Below, one piece after another: positions 9,493-19,009 of a stretch of DNA of 64,000 nucleotides. The translations under genes were made by a program, and so were the position numbers. The stretch's first letter is position 1. Each line of letters begins with the position of its first letter. Below the pieces are notes generated by a model. It did not search any database and was not told where the DNA came from. It saw nothing but the letters and a program-made list of their open reading frames with translations. Source of the DNA: Carpediemonas membranifera (Eukaryota > Fornicata); contig JAHDYR010000012.1 in assembly GCA_019828565.1 (NCBI GenBank), positions 1,674,001 to 1,738,000 of the forward strand, in the 5' to 3' direction.

Positions 9493-9547
9493 TGTGCCGT
9501 GTTACGAATGAGTTTTATGCAACAAACTCCCGCAGTTTAGGGTCACA
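9493..9547 (-). repeat. E4 3' LTR (55 bp)
   Basis: Identical to 14301-14355; TG…CA ends. It is adjacent to the polypurine tract on its right. Confidence 0.93.
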
Positions 9548-9567
9548 CTTCCCCCCATGCGGACGCA

Positions 9568-12500
9568 TTAACGGCGCCCGGAACTGCGGAACTTCTTCTT
9601 GGCGGCGGCGAACGCGGCTTCATGCTCTGGATGAGCGACGAGGTAATCATCGAGAGCCGCTAGCTGGTCATAGTACCGGTTATAGGGTACATAGGAGTCT
9701 TCGTCGGGTGTGAGGCCTTCCCAACGGATGAGGAGCTCCAATGAGCCGTTCTTCTTCTTCTTGTGACCGACGATCTCCTTGACGGGCTGTTCGCCTTGCT
9801 CGAAAGCGGCGATCCGCTCGAGCTCGGTGTCGGATAAATCGGTCTCGAATCGGACCAGTCTGTCGGCGTGGACCGTGCTGACGCATCTTGTGACGAGGTC
9901 ACGGACGCGGTAGGTGTTCGGGTGTTCGCCCTTCCCCTCCATGCGGAAGGGTCCGCGCAGGGGGGTGTAGATCTTAGCCGGGGGCTTGCCCGGGTAGCGC
10001 AGGAGAACGTATTGTTCTCTCTCCCACGCATGAGTGTCTGCTGTGGCCTTGGCCTTGCGCGCCTCGTACGCGCGAATCTTGACGCGGGCGAGGGCTTGTA
10101 GAGCGGCTACGTCCTCCTGGAAGCGGACAATCTCACCTTCATCAACGCTCCCAGGGGTGCAGCTCTTCGTGGCGTTTGCCAGAGCGATCGGGGCGACCCG
10201 TAGCGTCGATTCTTTGCCGAACAGCAGTTCGAAAGGGGAGCGACCGGTGGTGGCGTGGCGGGTAGAGTTGATGACGTGTTGAGCGAGCGGTAAATAGGCG
10301 GGCCAGTCGCCGTCCTCTGCGTCTAGGAGGAGCGCTCTCATGCGAGACATGATCGTGCCGTTGAGTCGTTCAACGACTCCGTTGCTGGCCGGGTGGTAAG
10401 GGGTTGAGAACCTGTGCTGAAGACTGATGATGGCGTTACACTCGGCAATGAGGGCGTTACGGAATTGAGTGCCCTGGTCGGTTTGAATCTCCTTTGGGAC
10501 TCCGAACGTGGACCACACATCCAGCATCGCTGCTGCAGCCTCTTCGGCCTTTGTAGTAGCGACCGGACGGAGGATCGTGAACTTGGAGAAGACATCCACG
10601 ATCGTGATGATGTAGGACATGCCGGCCTCTTCCGGAAGGGGGCCTATTGTGTCAAGCTGGACCGTCTCGAAGGGCTTGAGTCGCTGCGTGGAGTGCCACT
10701 TCGTCTTCTCGCGGGCAGGGGGTCTAACCTTCTGGCAGACGGCGCAACTTCTGAGGGTCTCCCGGACGTCCGATTTCATGTCGGGCCAAGACTGCCCGGC
10801 GTTGCGGAGATTTGCCATCGTCTGAGCGACGCTGACGTGGCCCTGTGCACCGGCGTGGGCCTGGTTGATGAGGTGACGGTGAGAACTGGAGACCTGTTCG
10901 ATAGCGGCCTTGAGGTCGTCTCGGTCCTCTGGGACGCTGCTAGGACGGGACAGCGAGTCGGCGACGACGTTGTGGACGCCCTTGATGTGGGCGATGGAGT
11001 AGGGGTATTCGGTCATTGTCAGGCGCCAGCGAGTAAGCTTTTTCGTGCCCTCCTCGTCCGTCTTTCTCAGGAGCCAAATAAGGTTCCGGTGATCGGTTCT
11101 GAGAGAGAACGGCTTAATCTTAAGGAGGGCTGAGAACTCCGGTCGAGTTACACAGTGGATGATCGCGTAAAGCTCCTGTTCGACGGTCGACCACCTTTGC
11201 TGAGTCTCGTCCAAGGTCTTGGAATAAAAAGCGAGGGGAACCTTCTCAACTCCTTCGCCCTGCCAGAGGACCCCGCCGATCGCTACTGAGGAGGCATCGG
11301 TCTCCAAGGTCCAGGGCTTGTCTAAGTCTGGGAGGGCGAGCGCCGTGTGTTCGGTGACCAGGTCTTTCATCTTAGCGAAAGCGGCGTCCTGCTCGGCGCC
11401 CCAGGCCACGGGGGACGACTTCCCCGGAGAGCCCTTAAGCAGCCGGTTGAGAGGTGCTGCGGCGTCGGCGAGATGGGGAATGTAATTCGACAAGTAGTTG
11501 AACTTGCCGAGGGATCGACGGAGTTCCGACGTGGTGGTCGGAGGAAAGAGGTCGCGGATGGCCTGGACTCGAGCGGGGGCAACGGATCTGCCCATCTCGT
11601 TAACGATGAAGCCGCACACCTCAACCTCGGAGAGGCCGAGGGCACACTTGTCGGCCTTCAGTCTGACGTTGGCCGCCAGTAGATGATCGAAGAGATCCGT
11701 GATGGCGCTCTTGAACTCTTCCTCCGTGTGCGAGTAAGTGAAGATATCGTCGACGTAGGCTTTGGAGCTCTTGCAGTCTTCCAACACCTCGTCCATCGCT
11801 CTCTGGAACTTGGCCGGGGCATTCTTGAGCCCGAAGGGGGTACGAAGAAACTCGTAATGACCGCCTGGGATAGTGAAGGCGGTGAGTGAGACGCTGTCGG
11901 GGTCCATACGTTGCTGCCAGTAGCCGCTTCGGAGGTCGAGCGTGCCGAAGAGTGAGCAGCCGCTTGCCTCATGGACGAAGGAGCAGATATCTGGTGTCGG
12001 GTAGCGATCGTCTTCGGTGGCTTCATTCAGAACGTTATACGCGACGCAGAACCTGTCCTCACCGTTCTTCTTCTTCGCCATCACGTGTGGGGATGAGTAC
12101 GGCGAGTCACTTGGGCGGATGACTAATTGTTGGAGCATCTTGTCGATTTCAGCGGCGGCGCTGGACGCTTGGGAACCCTTAAGGGGGCGTGGTCTTGCCT
12201 TCGGGAGCCTGTGGTCGCCAGGCTTCAGGGTGATCTTGTGTGGACGCAACTCGCTGCCGTCCTCTGGCAGCTCGCCGAAGAGCTCGCGGCGTTCGTATAA
12301 GAAGCCTTCGAGCCACTTAGTGAGGTCTGGATTGTCATCGTAAGGGATTCGGACCTTCTTCCACTCGTTATCAACATCAATCTCATCTGTGCAGGAGTCG
12401 AGATACGGGTGTGGAGGCAGATTGTCGTTGTCGGAGATGGTGGCGGATGACGGGATCAGCAGTCTGTCGTTCATGAGGTAGCCCAACCTTCTGAGGAGGT

Positions 12501-14280
12501 CGCGGCCGATCAGGACCTTTCGGCGTTTGGCGCGGATCACCATCAGCAATGCGGTGGCCTGCACGGTCTTGCCATCGATAGACGGGAGAGTGATGTCGAC
12601 CTTTGCGGCCTTACCGATGGAGATGACCTCGTCGCCGGCGCCGAAGAGCTCGACTGAGGTGTCGATGAGCTGGTAATTCGGGACCTTCGCTAGTGCGGGC
12701 TCCGAGATGACTGAGACGCAGGCTCCGATATCGAACTTCGTCTTGATTTGGACACCGTTGATCGTGGCCGGGACGTTGATGGGGTCGTTGTCGATCTCAA
12801 CAGCCCCCACCTCATAGACGTCACCTTCGTCCTCGGACTCGGCGTCATCTGAGGCGTTGTTGTCGACTTCATGGACGTCGCGCTGGCCGCGCGAGTTGCG
12901 AAGCTTTGAGGAGTCCCTCAGGAACATGTTGCCGGCCCGACGGTCGGACTGCGTACCGCTGGTCTGCTTCTGGTCGTTCTTCCGCGGCTGAGAGGAGCCG
13001 GAGGTGCCCTTGGACTGGTTGTCCTTCTGCCGTGCGAGGAACCTGCATGACTCTGTCGTATGGTTACTGTTCCACCCATGAGACTTGCACCACTTGTTGA
13101 AGTGCTGTGGGATGGCATACTTGTGCTTGTCTTTGAACTGGAGATAGGGATCGCTTGTATGGGGCAGTACTGTCGGCTTTTGCTTGCCAGGGGCGCGACG
13201 GCCGCTGTCTTTCTGGTCGGCGGGTTGGGATGTTACCGCGAACGCCCGCCACGGGACAATAACGCGTTCGTCGTGATCGACGTCGAGGTTCTCGAGGCGA
13301 GAAAGAAGATCGTCGATTGACTCGGCTGGGTCCTCGATGATGTCCTCGTAAAGAGCCTCGGCGTCCTTGCTATAGCCCTTGAGGAAGATCGACCCCAGTA
13401 AGCGCTCGGTCGAGTTGTAGGTTAGTGCCTCGATGTCTGGGACGCATGGATCGTAAGCGTTGAGGATCCTACGTAGCTTGAAGACGGCGAGTCGGTGCTC
13501 GACGGCTGGGCCGAAGAATCTAAGGCCGGATGCCTTGTCGCGCACCATCTTCAGTCTCGATCCCATGTCGAGGGTCGGTAGGAGCGTATAAACGATGTAG
13601 GGGATGATCGCCTTTGCCTCGGCGCGGAGGTAAGCGTAAACGTCGGGGAAATCAGCACGCTTTGGCCAGGCGGCCAGGTCGGGCTTCTCATCTATGGTGG
13701 GCTCCGGGACCTTGTCAGAGAAATCTGGGAGTGTCATGTCGGTCCCGTCAGGCACGGGGACAGTCGGGGTTGCGGCGCTGAAGAGGTCGGACCATCTGTT
13801 GGCCGCGGGGTCCTTCATGTACGAGGTGATGAATGTCCGGGCCTTCTCAGTGGCCTCCGGGATTGCGCGTTGTATCTCTGCCGAGATTGACTCCTTTGTC
13901 AGGCTGGTGAGGGCCGGGTCCTTGAAGTTTGAAGAGACCCGCACACACTCTGCGTACTGCGCTCGCTTGCAGGCCGCCTCAAAGGCAGCAGCGAAACGCT
14001 TGGCGATTGCATCTGCGGTGGGATTGTGGGATATAGCTTGCGGAGCCTCGTCCGAACGGGCCTGAGCTCGGGCTTCGGCGTCAGACATAATGGAGGTCTG
14101 GAGGCTCTCAAGAGTGGGAAATTTCGCTGTCGGACGCCAATCACGCTTTAACTTCGCGACCGTGTCCGCTGTGAGCGTTTGGATGAAAGAAGTTGGGTTT
14201 CTCTCGTGGATAATTGCAGTGGTGTAATCCGCGAGCGCCTGGATTGCGCTTTCTGGATCATTAGTCGTGAATTGCTTCAT
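9568..14280 (-). CDS. E4 Gag-Pol polyprotein
   Basis: One uninterrupted 1570-residue frame starting at ATG 14280. Gag occupies ~1-395. Instead of a classical CCHC knuckle it has CKSHGWNSNHTTESC (~398-412), a CX2HX5HX4C arrangement. The protease has DIGA (D517). RT carries YVDD at ~842. RNase H (LETDAS, EQELYAI, RTDHRN) and integrase (CAVCQ finger; QLDTIG, QTDQG, HPASNGVVE) follow. The chromodomain (EIVGHKKKK… LLIRWEGLTPDEDSYVPY) lies near 1500, with a basic tail ending SSGRR. The ATG is 10 nt inside the palindrome, the same spacing as in the other elements. Absence of any frameshift over 4.7 kb argues for recent activity. Confidence 0.95.
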   Translation of the reverse strand: MKQFTTNDPESAIQALADYTTAIIHERNPTSFIQTLTADTVAKLKRDWRPTAKFPTLESLQTSIMSDAEARAQARSDEAPQAISHNPTADAIAKRFAAAFEAACKRAQYAECVRVSSNFKDPALTSLTKESISAEIQRAIPEATEKARTFITSYMKDPAANRWSDLFSAATPTVPVPDGTDMTLPDFSDKVPEPTIDEKPDLAAWPKRADFPDVYAYLRAEAKAIIPYIVYTLLPTLDMGSRLKMVRDKASGLRFFGPAVEHRLAVFKLRRILNAYDPCVPDIEALTYNSTERLLGSIFLKGYSKDAEALYEDIIEDPAESIDDLLSRLENLDVDHDERVIVPWRAFAVTSQPADQKDSGRRAPGKQKPTVLPHTSDPYLQFKDKHKYAIPQHFNKWCKSHGWNSNHTTESCRFLARQKDNQSKGTSGSSQPRKNDQKQTSGTQSDRRAGNMFLRDSSKLRNSRGQRDVHEVDNNASDDAESEDEGDVYEVGAVEIDNDPINVPATINGVQIKTKFDIGACVSVISEPALAKVPNYQLIDTSVELFGAGDEVISIGKAAKVDITLPSIDGKTVQATALLMVIRAKRRKVLIGRDLLRRLGYLMNDRLLIPSSATISDNDNLPPHPYLDSCTDEIDVDNEWKKVRIPYDDNPDLTKWLEGFLYERRELFGELPEDGSELRPHKITLKPGDHRLPKARPRPLKGSQASSAAAEIDKMLQQLVIRPSDSPYSSPHVMAKKKNGEDRFCVAYNVLNEATEDDRYPTPDICSFVHEASGCSLFGTLDLRSGYWQQRMDPDSVSLTAFTIPGGHYEFLRTPFGLKNAPAKFQRAMDEVLEDCKSSKAYVDDIFTYSHTEEEFKSAITDLFDHLLAANVRLKADKCALGLSEVEVCGFIVNEMGRSVAPARVQAIRDLFPPTTTSELRRSLGKFNYLSNYIPHLADAAAPLNRLLKGSPGKSSPVAWGAEQDAAFAKMKDLVTEHTALALPDLDKPWTLETDASSVAIGGVLWQGEGVEKVPLAFYSKTLDETQQRWSTVEQELYAIIHCVTRPEFSALLKIKPFSLRTDHRNLIWLLRKTDEEGTKKLTRWRLTMTEYPYSIAHIKGVHNVVADSLSRPSSVPEDRDDLKAAIEQVSSSHRHLINQAHAGAQGHVSVAQTMANLRNAGQSWPDMKSDVRETLRSCAVCQKVRPPAREKTKWHSTQRLKPFETVQLDTIGPLPEEAGMSYIITIVDVFSKFTILRPVATTKAEEAAAAMLDVWSTFGVPKEIQTDQGTQFRNALIAECNAIISLQHRFSTPYHPASNGVVERLNGTIMSRMRALLLDAEDGDWPAYLPLAQHVINSTRHATTGRSPFELLFGKESTLRVAPIALANATKSCTPGSVDEGEIVRFQEDVAALQALARVKIRAYEARKAKATADTHAWEREQYVLLRYPGKPPAKIYTPLRGPFRMEGKGEHPNTYRVRDLVTRCVSTVHADRLVRFETDLSDTELERIAAFEQGEQPVKEIVGHKKKKNGSLELLIRWEGLTPDEDSYVPYNRYYDQLAALDDYLVAHPEHEAAFAAAKKKFRSSGRR

Positions 14281-14290
14281 TTCACCGGTA

Positions 14291-14300
14291 ATATCGATAT
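14291..14300. promoter_or_regulatory. E4 palindromic primer-site element
   Basis: ATATCGATAT, a perfect 10-nt palindrome abutting the 5' LTR (14301-14355) on its inner side. Confidence 0.7.
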
Positions 14301-14355
14301 TGTGCCGTGTTACGAATGAGTTTTATGCAACAAACTCCCGCAGTTTAGGGTCACA
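14301..14355 (-). repeat. E4 5' LTR (55 bp)
   Basis: Identical to 9493-9547. It is followed on the outside by the CCTG target duplication. Confidence 0.93.
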
Positions 14356-14935
14356 CCTGGCCGGTCCTCAGACGGGACAGCATGCCCTGGAGGGGCAGCT
14401 CGAAGCAGTTCGAGACGCGACCAGAGACCGAAGCGATTACGGTCTGGAAACGGGCTTCCCGCTCCGCCAGGTCCGCCCGATGAGGTCCTTGGAGGTGCCC
14501 GCGGAGCACCTGGCGGGTGATGGGGCGGTTGGAGGTCCGGCGCTGGGCGGCCTCAACCGTGCTGACAGCATGACCAGCTTGGGCAGAACAAGTGGCGACA
14601 GCCACGACGCGTCCGGTCAAGGTGCGACGCGTACCTTCATCGTCGACGACAACACCCGTTACGCGGCGGATATCCTCAGGTGGGTGCCGGCGGGTGATCG
14701 CGCGAGCCGCAGGAACCTCGATGACGACGTCCTGTGGCGATGACGGCTCAACAATGGGTGCTGAGGAAGATTCCTCGGGACGAGCACGTCTCTGGGGCAT
14801 ATCGGTGCTGTCCGGCACGAGCACGGACTGGTGTTTGCGCTTCAGAGCGCGGAGACGTTCAGCAACGGGCAGATTGCCGTCATTGCCAGCAAGATCAGCG
14901 ATCAGTGCGTCCAAATCATGCACAAGGTTCTCCAT
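14356..14935 (-). CDS. E3 antisense accessory gene, 5' part
   Basis: Starts at ATG 14935 and runs 193 codons to the E4 insertion; it continues in frame at 9488. The N-terminus is predicted helical (MENLVHDLDALIADLAGN), followed by a basic stretch (LRALKRKH) and a Ser/Pro/Glu-rich linker, then more helical sequence. The order helix, basic patch, low-complexity Ser/acid is also seen in the E5 antisense protein. No intron is needed here. It lies ~330 nt downstream (on its own strand) of a UTR block conserved among E3, E5 and E9. Confidence 0.72.
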
Positions 14936-15801
14936 TAGGCCGTATGGAAGTATTAACCGCGGTCAAAACTTCATTTACGTGTTACATGATACAAAAACGT
15001 AGGACCTGGGTCATGACCAGGACTCCACACAGCTAAGTCAGGACGCTGAATAGCATGGTGCAACGCGTAATTTACGAAAGCAGACGGGTTAGGCAGAATT
15101 CGCCGACCGAGAAAGGGTCCGTTTGGTGAACCCCGATGAACGCTTGTTGAGGACGATAAGTCCGCAAAATCACGATATTTATACGTCTATGAGACGAATA
15201 CTGATGTTGTTAGTGTTATAGAGCAATATTCGCGGCGTCCCAACTGTCGACGAACGAGAAAAGCAAAAAAAGGCCATATCTCGGCAACGAAGAGGCTTTG
15301 AGGCCTCTAGAGGCGTTATTCGAACGCTATGTAAGAATGAGGGCTTTCAAGGCCGCATACCATGGTGGTTTCGAACTGAAGCCATTTGTGCATTTTAAGG
15401 ATCCGAATGAACTAATCGACGACCATACGGCCCAGTAATGGCCCGTGGGAGGGCGGTAAGCCCGGGTAAGACTAACCCTTGAGCGTATGACGCAATACTT
15501 ACACAGTGGTACCACGAAATTCTGAGTCAATCAATTTGGAGATACGTCACCACAGAACAACTACGGTTGTACCGGACACCCTTACGTGGCAGTAAGAGTA
15601 TGTCAACGGTGTTCCGGCTGCTGTGCTACCCACAGTTAGCGACGGTGAAGCAAGGGTTACCGAGCTAAGGCAGAGTACCCTTCCCGGGCACTGGGCTATT
15701 CCCCAGCCGCCAACGGTGAAGTAGGTTAGCACAGGCTTTCCCCTGTGAGGCCTACCGGCACAAGTTATTCATACTCAAGTCAGTTGAGCATGGAGGGGCA
15801 G
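14936..15801. other. E3 3' untranslated region / putative antisense promoter
   Basis: 866 bp without a convincing gene. An A-rich run and a GAGGCCTCT-containing block (~15262-15420, through GGATCC) resemble blocks in the same place in E5 and E9, and a CAGTGGTACCAC motif (~15503) is also shared. A small hairpin (CTCAA/TTGAG, 15774-15788) stands directly before the polypurine tract. On the minus strand this is the upstream region of the antisense gene. Confidence 0.55.
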
Positions 15802-15897
15802 TGTCAGTCAGTACAATTTAAGAACATTTATGGATTGACTTCGACACCCCTGTGTCGAAGTCTTTTCCCCCAGTAAAACAGGTATAGTCAAACCACA
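15802..15897 (+). repeat. E3 3' LTR (96 bp)
   Basis: Identical over 96 bp to 4582-4677; preceded by the tract GGAGGGGCAG and followed by the GGGT duplication. Confidence 0.93.
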
Positions 15898-15961
15898 GGG
15901 TGACAAGAGGCTATGCGTAGACTACCGACAGCTGAACAGGCTGACGGTGGACTATGACTAC

Positions 15962-15977
15962 TGTTACCTTACAGTAC
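15962..15977 (+). repeat. 16-nt insertion in E2 RT
   Basis: An extra TGTTACCTTACAGTAC separates two residues that are adjacent in RT (DYDY then PLPTISSL). It shares the 12-mer TTACCTTACAGT with the insertion at 17390-17405. Confidence 0.6.
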
Positions 15978-17389
15978 CCGCTGCCCACCATATCCTCATT
16001 GATAGAGATGCTGGAGGGCAACTCCAAGTTCAGTACGCTGGACCTGAAGGCCGCGTTCAACCAGGTCGAGCTGGATGAGGATTCGAAGGGCCTCACAGCG
16101 TTCGCGACTCAGGAAGGCCAGTTTGAGTACAACAGGATGCCGTTTGGGCTCAAGTGTGCGGCGGCCCATATGCAGATGGCCATCGAGTCAGTACTGGGCG
16201 ACCTCATCGGGCGCGCGTGCCTCGTATACATCGACGATATAGTCGTGTTCGGGGCCGACCAGGAGCAGCATGACGCCAACCTGGACGAGGTGGTTGACCG
16301 GCTCTTGAAGCACAAGGTGGGGCTGGGCGAGGCGAAGTGCGTATTTGACAAGGAGGAGATCGAGTATGTGGGATGGATTGTCAGTGGAGAGCACAAGCGG
16401 ATCGACCCGAAGCGAGTCGAGCACATCCAGAACATGCCCATGCCGGACTCCATTCCCGCGGTCAGGGGGTTCCTGGGCACGGTTAACTTCGTGCACGACT
16501 GTATACCCCACTTGGCGTGGCGTGAGAGATGCCTACATCGCTTAGAGAAGAAGGACGCAGTGTTTGAGCGAGGCTGGACACCGGAGTGCGTCGAAGCCGT
16601 CAACACCATCAAGGCGGAGATCGCCAAGGCCGAGGCACTATGCATCCCCGGCGCAGAAGAACCACTCGAGCTGTATACCGACGCGTGCGAACACGGAGTG
16701 GGCGCAGTCCTCATGGCCAAGCGGGGCGACAAGCTCCTTCCGGTCGGGTATTTCTCCAAAGCCATCCAGGAAGACACGTCGAGGGCGAGGTGGAATATGA
16801 CCCAGAAGGAGACGTTCGCCATCAAGGAAGGGGTCAAGCACTTCATTTCCTGAAGGGACGGAAGTTCACCGTCGTTACCGATCACCGCAACCTGTTGTGG
16901 ATGGACCAGTCCGAGAACACGGTAGTGCAGCGGTGGGCCCTAGAGTTGCGGCAGCAGTACAACTTTGAGATCAGACATGTCGCCGGGGTGGACAACTCAG
17001 CGGCAGACTGGCTGTCCCGCCACCCGAGGAAGACAGCAGGGGAAGCGACCGAGAGCGTCTACGTAGCCAGCCCGGGTGACGGCGAGACCCCGCATACATT
17101 GCCTGAGAGCCAAAAAGAGGCGCGGTTCAAGGAGGTACACGGAGCCGGCAAGGGCCACCATGGTGTGCAGCGGACACTATGGAAGCTAGAGGACCGCGGG
17201 CTATTGTGGGAAGAGGCCGAGACCGATGTGTCAAGGATGGTCAAACAGTGCCCCATATGTCAGAAGTCCGGGCTAGGGGCCGACCCGTACCAGCTGGTAC
17301 CCAGAGAGCCGCTCGGGCCATATGGCCGAGTGTTCGTGGACACCATTGTCATGAACGAGGCCGACGGTGAGTACAGGAACATCGTCGTC

Positions 17390-17405
17390 GTTACCTTACC
17401 TTACA
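17390..17405 (+). repeat. 16-nt insertion in E2 integrase
   Basis: An extra GTTACCTTACCTTACA lies between NIVV and VEETSRW of the integrase core, giving a frameshift. With the next two bases it contains the same 12-mer as the RT insertion; CTTAC is doubled here. Confidence 0.6.
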
Positions 17406-17890
17406 GTCGTGGAGGAGACGTCACGCTGGGTCACCCCCATACCATTGAAGTCAACGTCCTCGCGCGAGACCATCGAGGCGCTAGTCCGGCACTACCTGAC
17501 CCACTTCCCGGTGCCGGCCGAGTGGGTGGCTGACAATGGGTCACAGTTCGCCTCCACCGAATTCCACGCATGGGCACAGGAGACTGGTGCGAAGGTAGAC
17601 CACACCACGCCATATTACCACGAGGAGAATGGCGTGGTCGAGCGGTGGAACAAGGAGGTCAATCGTCACCTGAGGTGTGAGATGTACGAGCGGCAGACCC
17701 ACAGGTGGGCCAGCCTGCTACCTGCCATCCAGAATATAATCAACTCCGCCCGATCGAAGGCGACCGGGTCGTCTGCATGGAGGTTGATAGTGGCAGACGG
17801 GACCAAGGCGTCCGTTGACAAGCTCAAAGCACAGAGGATGGAGGAGACCGAGGCTGTCATGGGTCTCACCCAAGATTACACAGATTTATA

Positions 17891-17919
17891 TTGTCGAAGC
17901 CAGAATAAATGACGCATTC
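17891..17919 (+). repeat. T1 left terminal inverted repeat
   Basis: 29 bp starting TTGTCGAAGCC and ending in AAATGACGCATTC; paired with 19512-19540. An internal inverted copy of TGACGCAT follows at ~17932. Confidence 0.88.
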
Positions 17920-17956
17920 ATTCTCGACTTCATGCGTCATAATTGTATTGATTCTC

Positions 17957-18912
17957 ATGGCCTATGGGATTGAGACGCGAATACGTTTTGGTCTTATGAT
18001 GGACCAAGGGGCCTCCGAGAAAGATATAATGAAGCAACTCGGCATAATAAGCCGGTCAACAGTCACACGTTGGAAACGGTTGTACTATACGCACCAAGGA
18101 ACGATCAAGAAGCGGAAGCGGGAACACAAATCGACGATGAAGCACGACAAGTTGATAATGCGAGCTGTTGCTAGGTGCGAGGATGAAGACAGACAGTTCA
18201 CTGCTGCTGATCTTCGAGGCATGCTAGCAGGCTGGGTAGAAGACCCTCCCTCCGTATCTCACCTCCGCCGCTGGCTCAAGAAGCACCGCTACAACTACAA
18301 GCTGGGCCTCAAGATGTGGTATGAGAGCGACCCCACACGTATCGGTGAGTTCTGGGCCGAGTACGCCACGGTAATCCGCCCTCAGCACGCGTTCAAAGAT
18401 CTTGTCTTCTTAGACGAGACCTCCTTCGACCCCCATCAGGCACGAACCAAGGGGTGGATGGCCGTGGGCGACTCGGTGAGCAGGGCCAGCGGGAAAGTTG
18501 TGGGCAATCGCGTTTCAGTATGCGCCCTCCTCGGCGTAAATGGGATCATAGACCGGGCTATCACCGAGGGAACGTACAACGCGGACGACTTCTTTACTGT
18601 TCTACGTCGCTTCTTAGAGCGTATCCGCGGTCAGCACAAGGTCATGGTGCTCGATAACGCACGGAGTCATAAGACGGGACGCGCTGAGCTGTATGAGCCA
18701 CTGAGCAAGGAGTACGGAGTAACCTTCTTCTTTCTACCTGGCTATGCTCCTTTTTGAACCCCATTGAGACAGTGTTTGCCTGTGTGAAGAGAGAAGTGAT
18801 CAAAAACCGTGGCAGGAACGAAGATGCCCTGCCATACATCACCGAAGCCTTCGATAGCGTGTCAGAACTTGTCAACTTGCCCGCATTGTTCCGTAAAGTG
18901 GGGTATTGGTAA
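17957..18912 (+). CDS. T1 transposase (Tc1/mariner type), one frameshift
   Basis: About 318 residues. An N-terminal helix-turn-helix (EKDIMKQLGIISRSTVTRWKR) binds the inverted repeats, and the DDE catalytic domain follows, with VFLDETSF and MVLDNARSH as the first two acidic positions. The third, in LNPIE, is reached only if a frameshift in the T-run at ~18751-18755 is corrected (five T where six keep the frame); the tail then runs to TAA 18910-18912. In that frame the second D and the E are 37 residues apart (DD37E). ATG 17957 is preferred over 17909, which lies within the inverted repeat. As assembled the protein is truncated before its last catalytic residue and should be inactive. Confidence 0.85.
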
Positions 18913-18974
18913 ACGTGCAGTTTATGTCATCACCTCCAAGGCGCCATACACGGACCATGGGCAACACTGAGGAT

Positions 18975-19009
18975 AATAAACGATCAAGAGGTGCAACCAA
19001 AGGTTTATT
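18975..19009. terminator. convergent polyadenylation signals of T1
   Basis: AATAAA on + (18975-18980) follows the transposase; AATAAA on - (19009-19004) overlaps the stop codon of the second gene. Assignment rests on motif and position only. Confidence 0.45.

Larger units (their letters stand above)
9493..14355 (-). mobile_element. E4: complete minus-strand Ty3/gypsy element
   Basis: 4,863 bp with identical 55-bp LTRs and a CCTG duplication (9489-9492 and 14356-14359), inserted in the antisense gene of E3. It has one intact 1570-codon frame and no antisense gene. The polypurine tract is the complement of the C-run at 9549-9556. Being nested in E3, which is nested in E2, it is among the youngest insertions, and it looks fully competent. 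Confidence 0.94.
4582..15897 (+). mobile_element. E3: complete plus-strand Ty3/gypsy chromovirus-type element with antisense gene
   Basis: Bounded by identical 96-bp LTRs and a 4-bp GGGT duplication (4578-4581 and 15898-15901). Without the nested E4 it is about 6.45 kb. Order: LTR, palindromic primer-site region, single gag-pol frame, antisense gene, ~870-bp 3' UTR, polypurine tract GGAGGGGCAG (15792-15801), LTR. Both genes are open once E4 and one CCTG are removed, so before E4 arrived this copy was probably competent. Confidence 0.93.
15898..17854 (+). pseudogene. E2 RT, RNase H and integrase (degenerate)
   Basis: Continues the E2 frame after the E3 target site. RT (FSTLDLKAAFNQVEL, YIDDIVVF at ~nt 16230), RNase H (YTDACEHGVGAV, QKETFAIKEG, TDHRNLLWMD) and integrase (CPICQKSG; FVDTIV; VADNGSQF; HHEENGVVE) are all recognisable. 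The reading frame is broken by a 16-nt insertion at 15962-15977, an indel near 16850 and a second 16-nt insertion at 17390-17405. E5 interrupts it at 17854. Confidence 0.85.

Noticed and set aside
11974-12417. Long overlapping frames opposite gag-pol in E4, E7 and E8 (for example 31974-32417 on +)
   Set aside because: They run antisense to conserved coding sequence, have no start context or shared motif, and lie within pol or gag, unlike the real antisense genes that follow pol.
14936-15801. tRNA genes or a CRISPR-like array in the 3' UTRs with repeated GAGGCCT and hairpins
   Set aside because: No cloverleaf, no regular spacing and no identical direct repeats; the repeats are UTR motifs.
15962-17407. 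The two 16-nt insertions in E2 as tiny introns
   Set aside because: GT…AG removal would take 12 or 17 nt and leave the frame wrong in both cases; 16-nt removal has no GT-AG boundaries.
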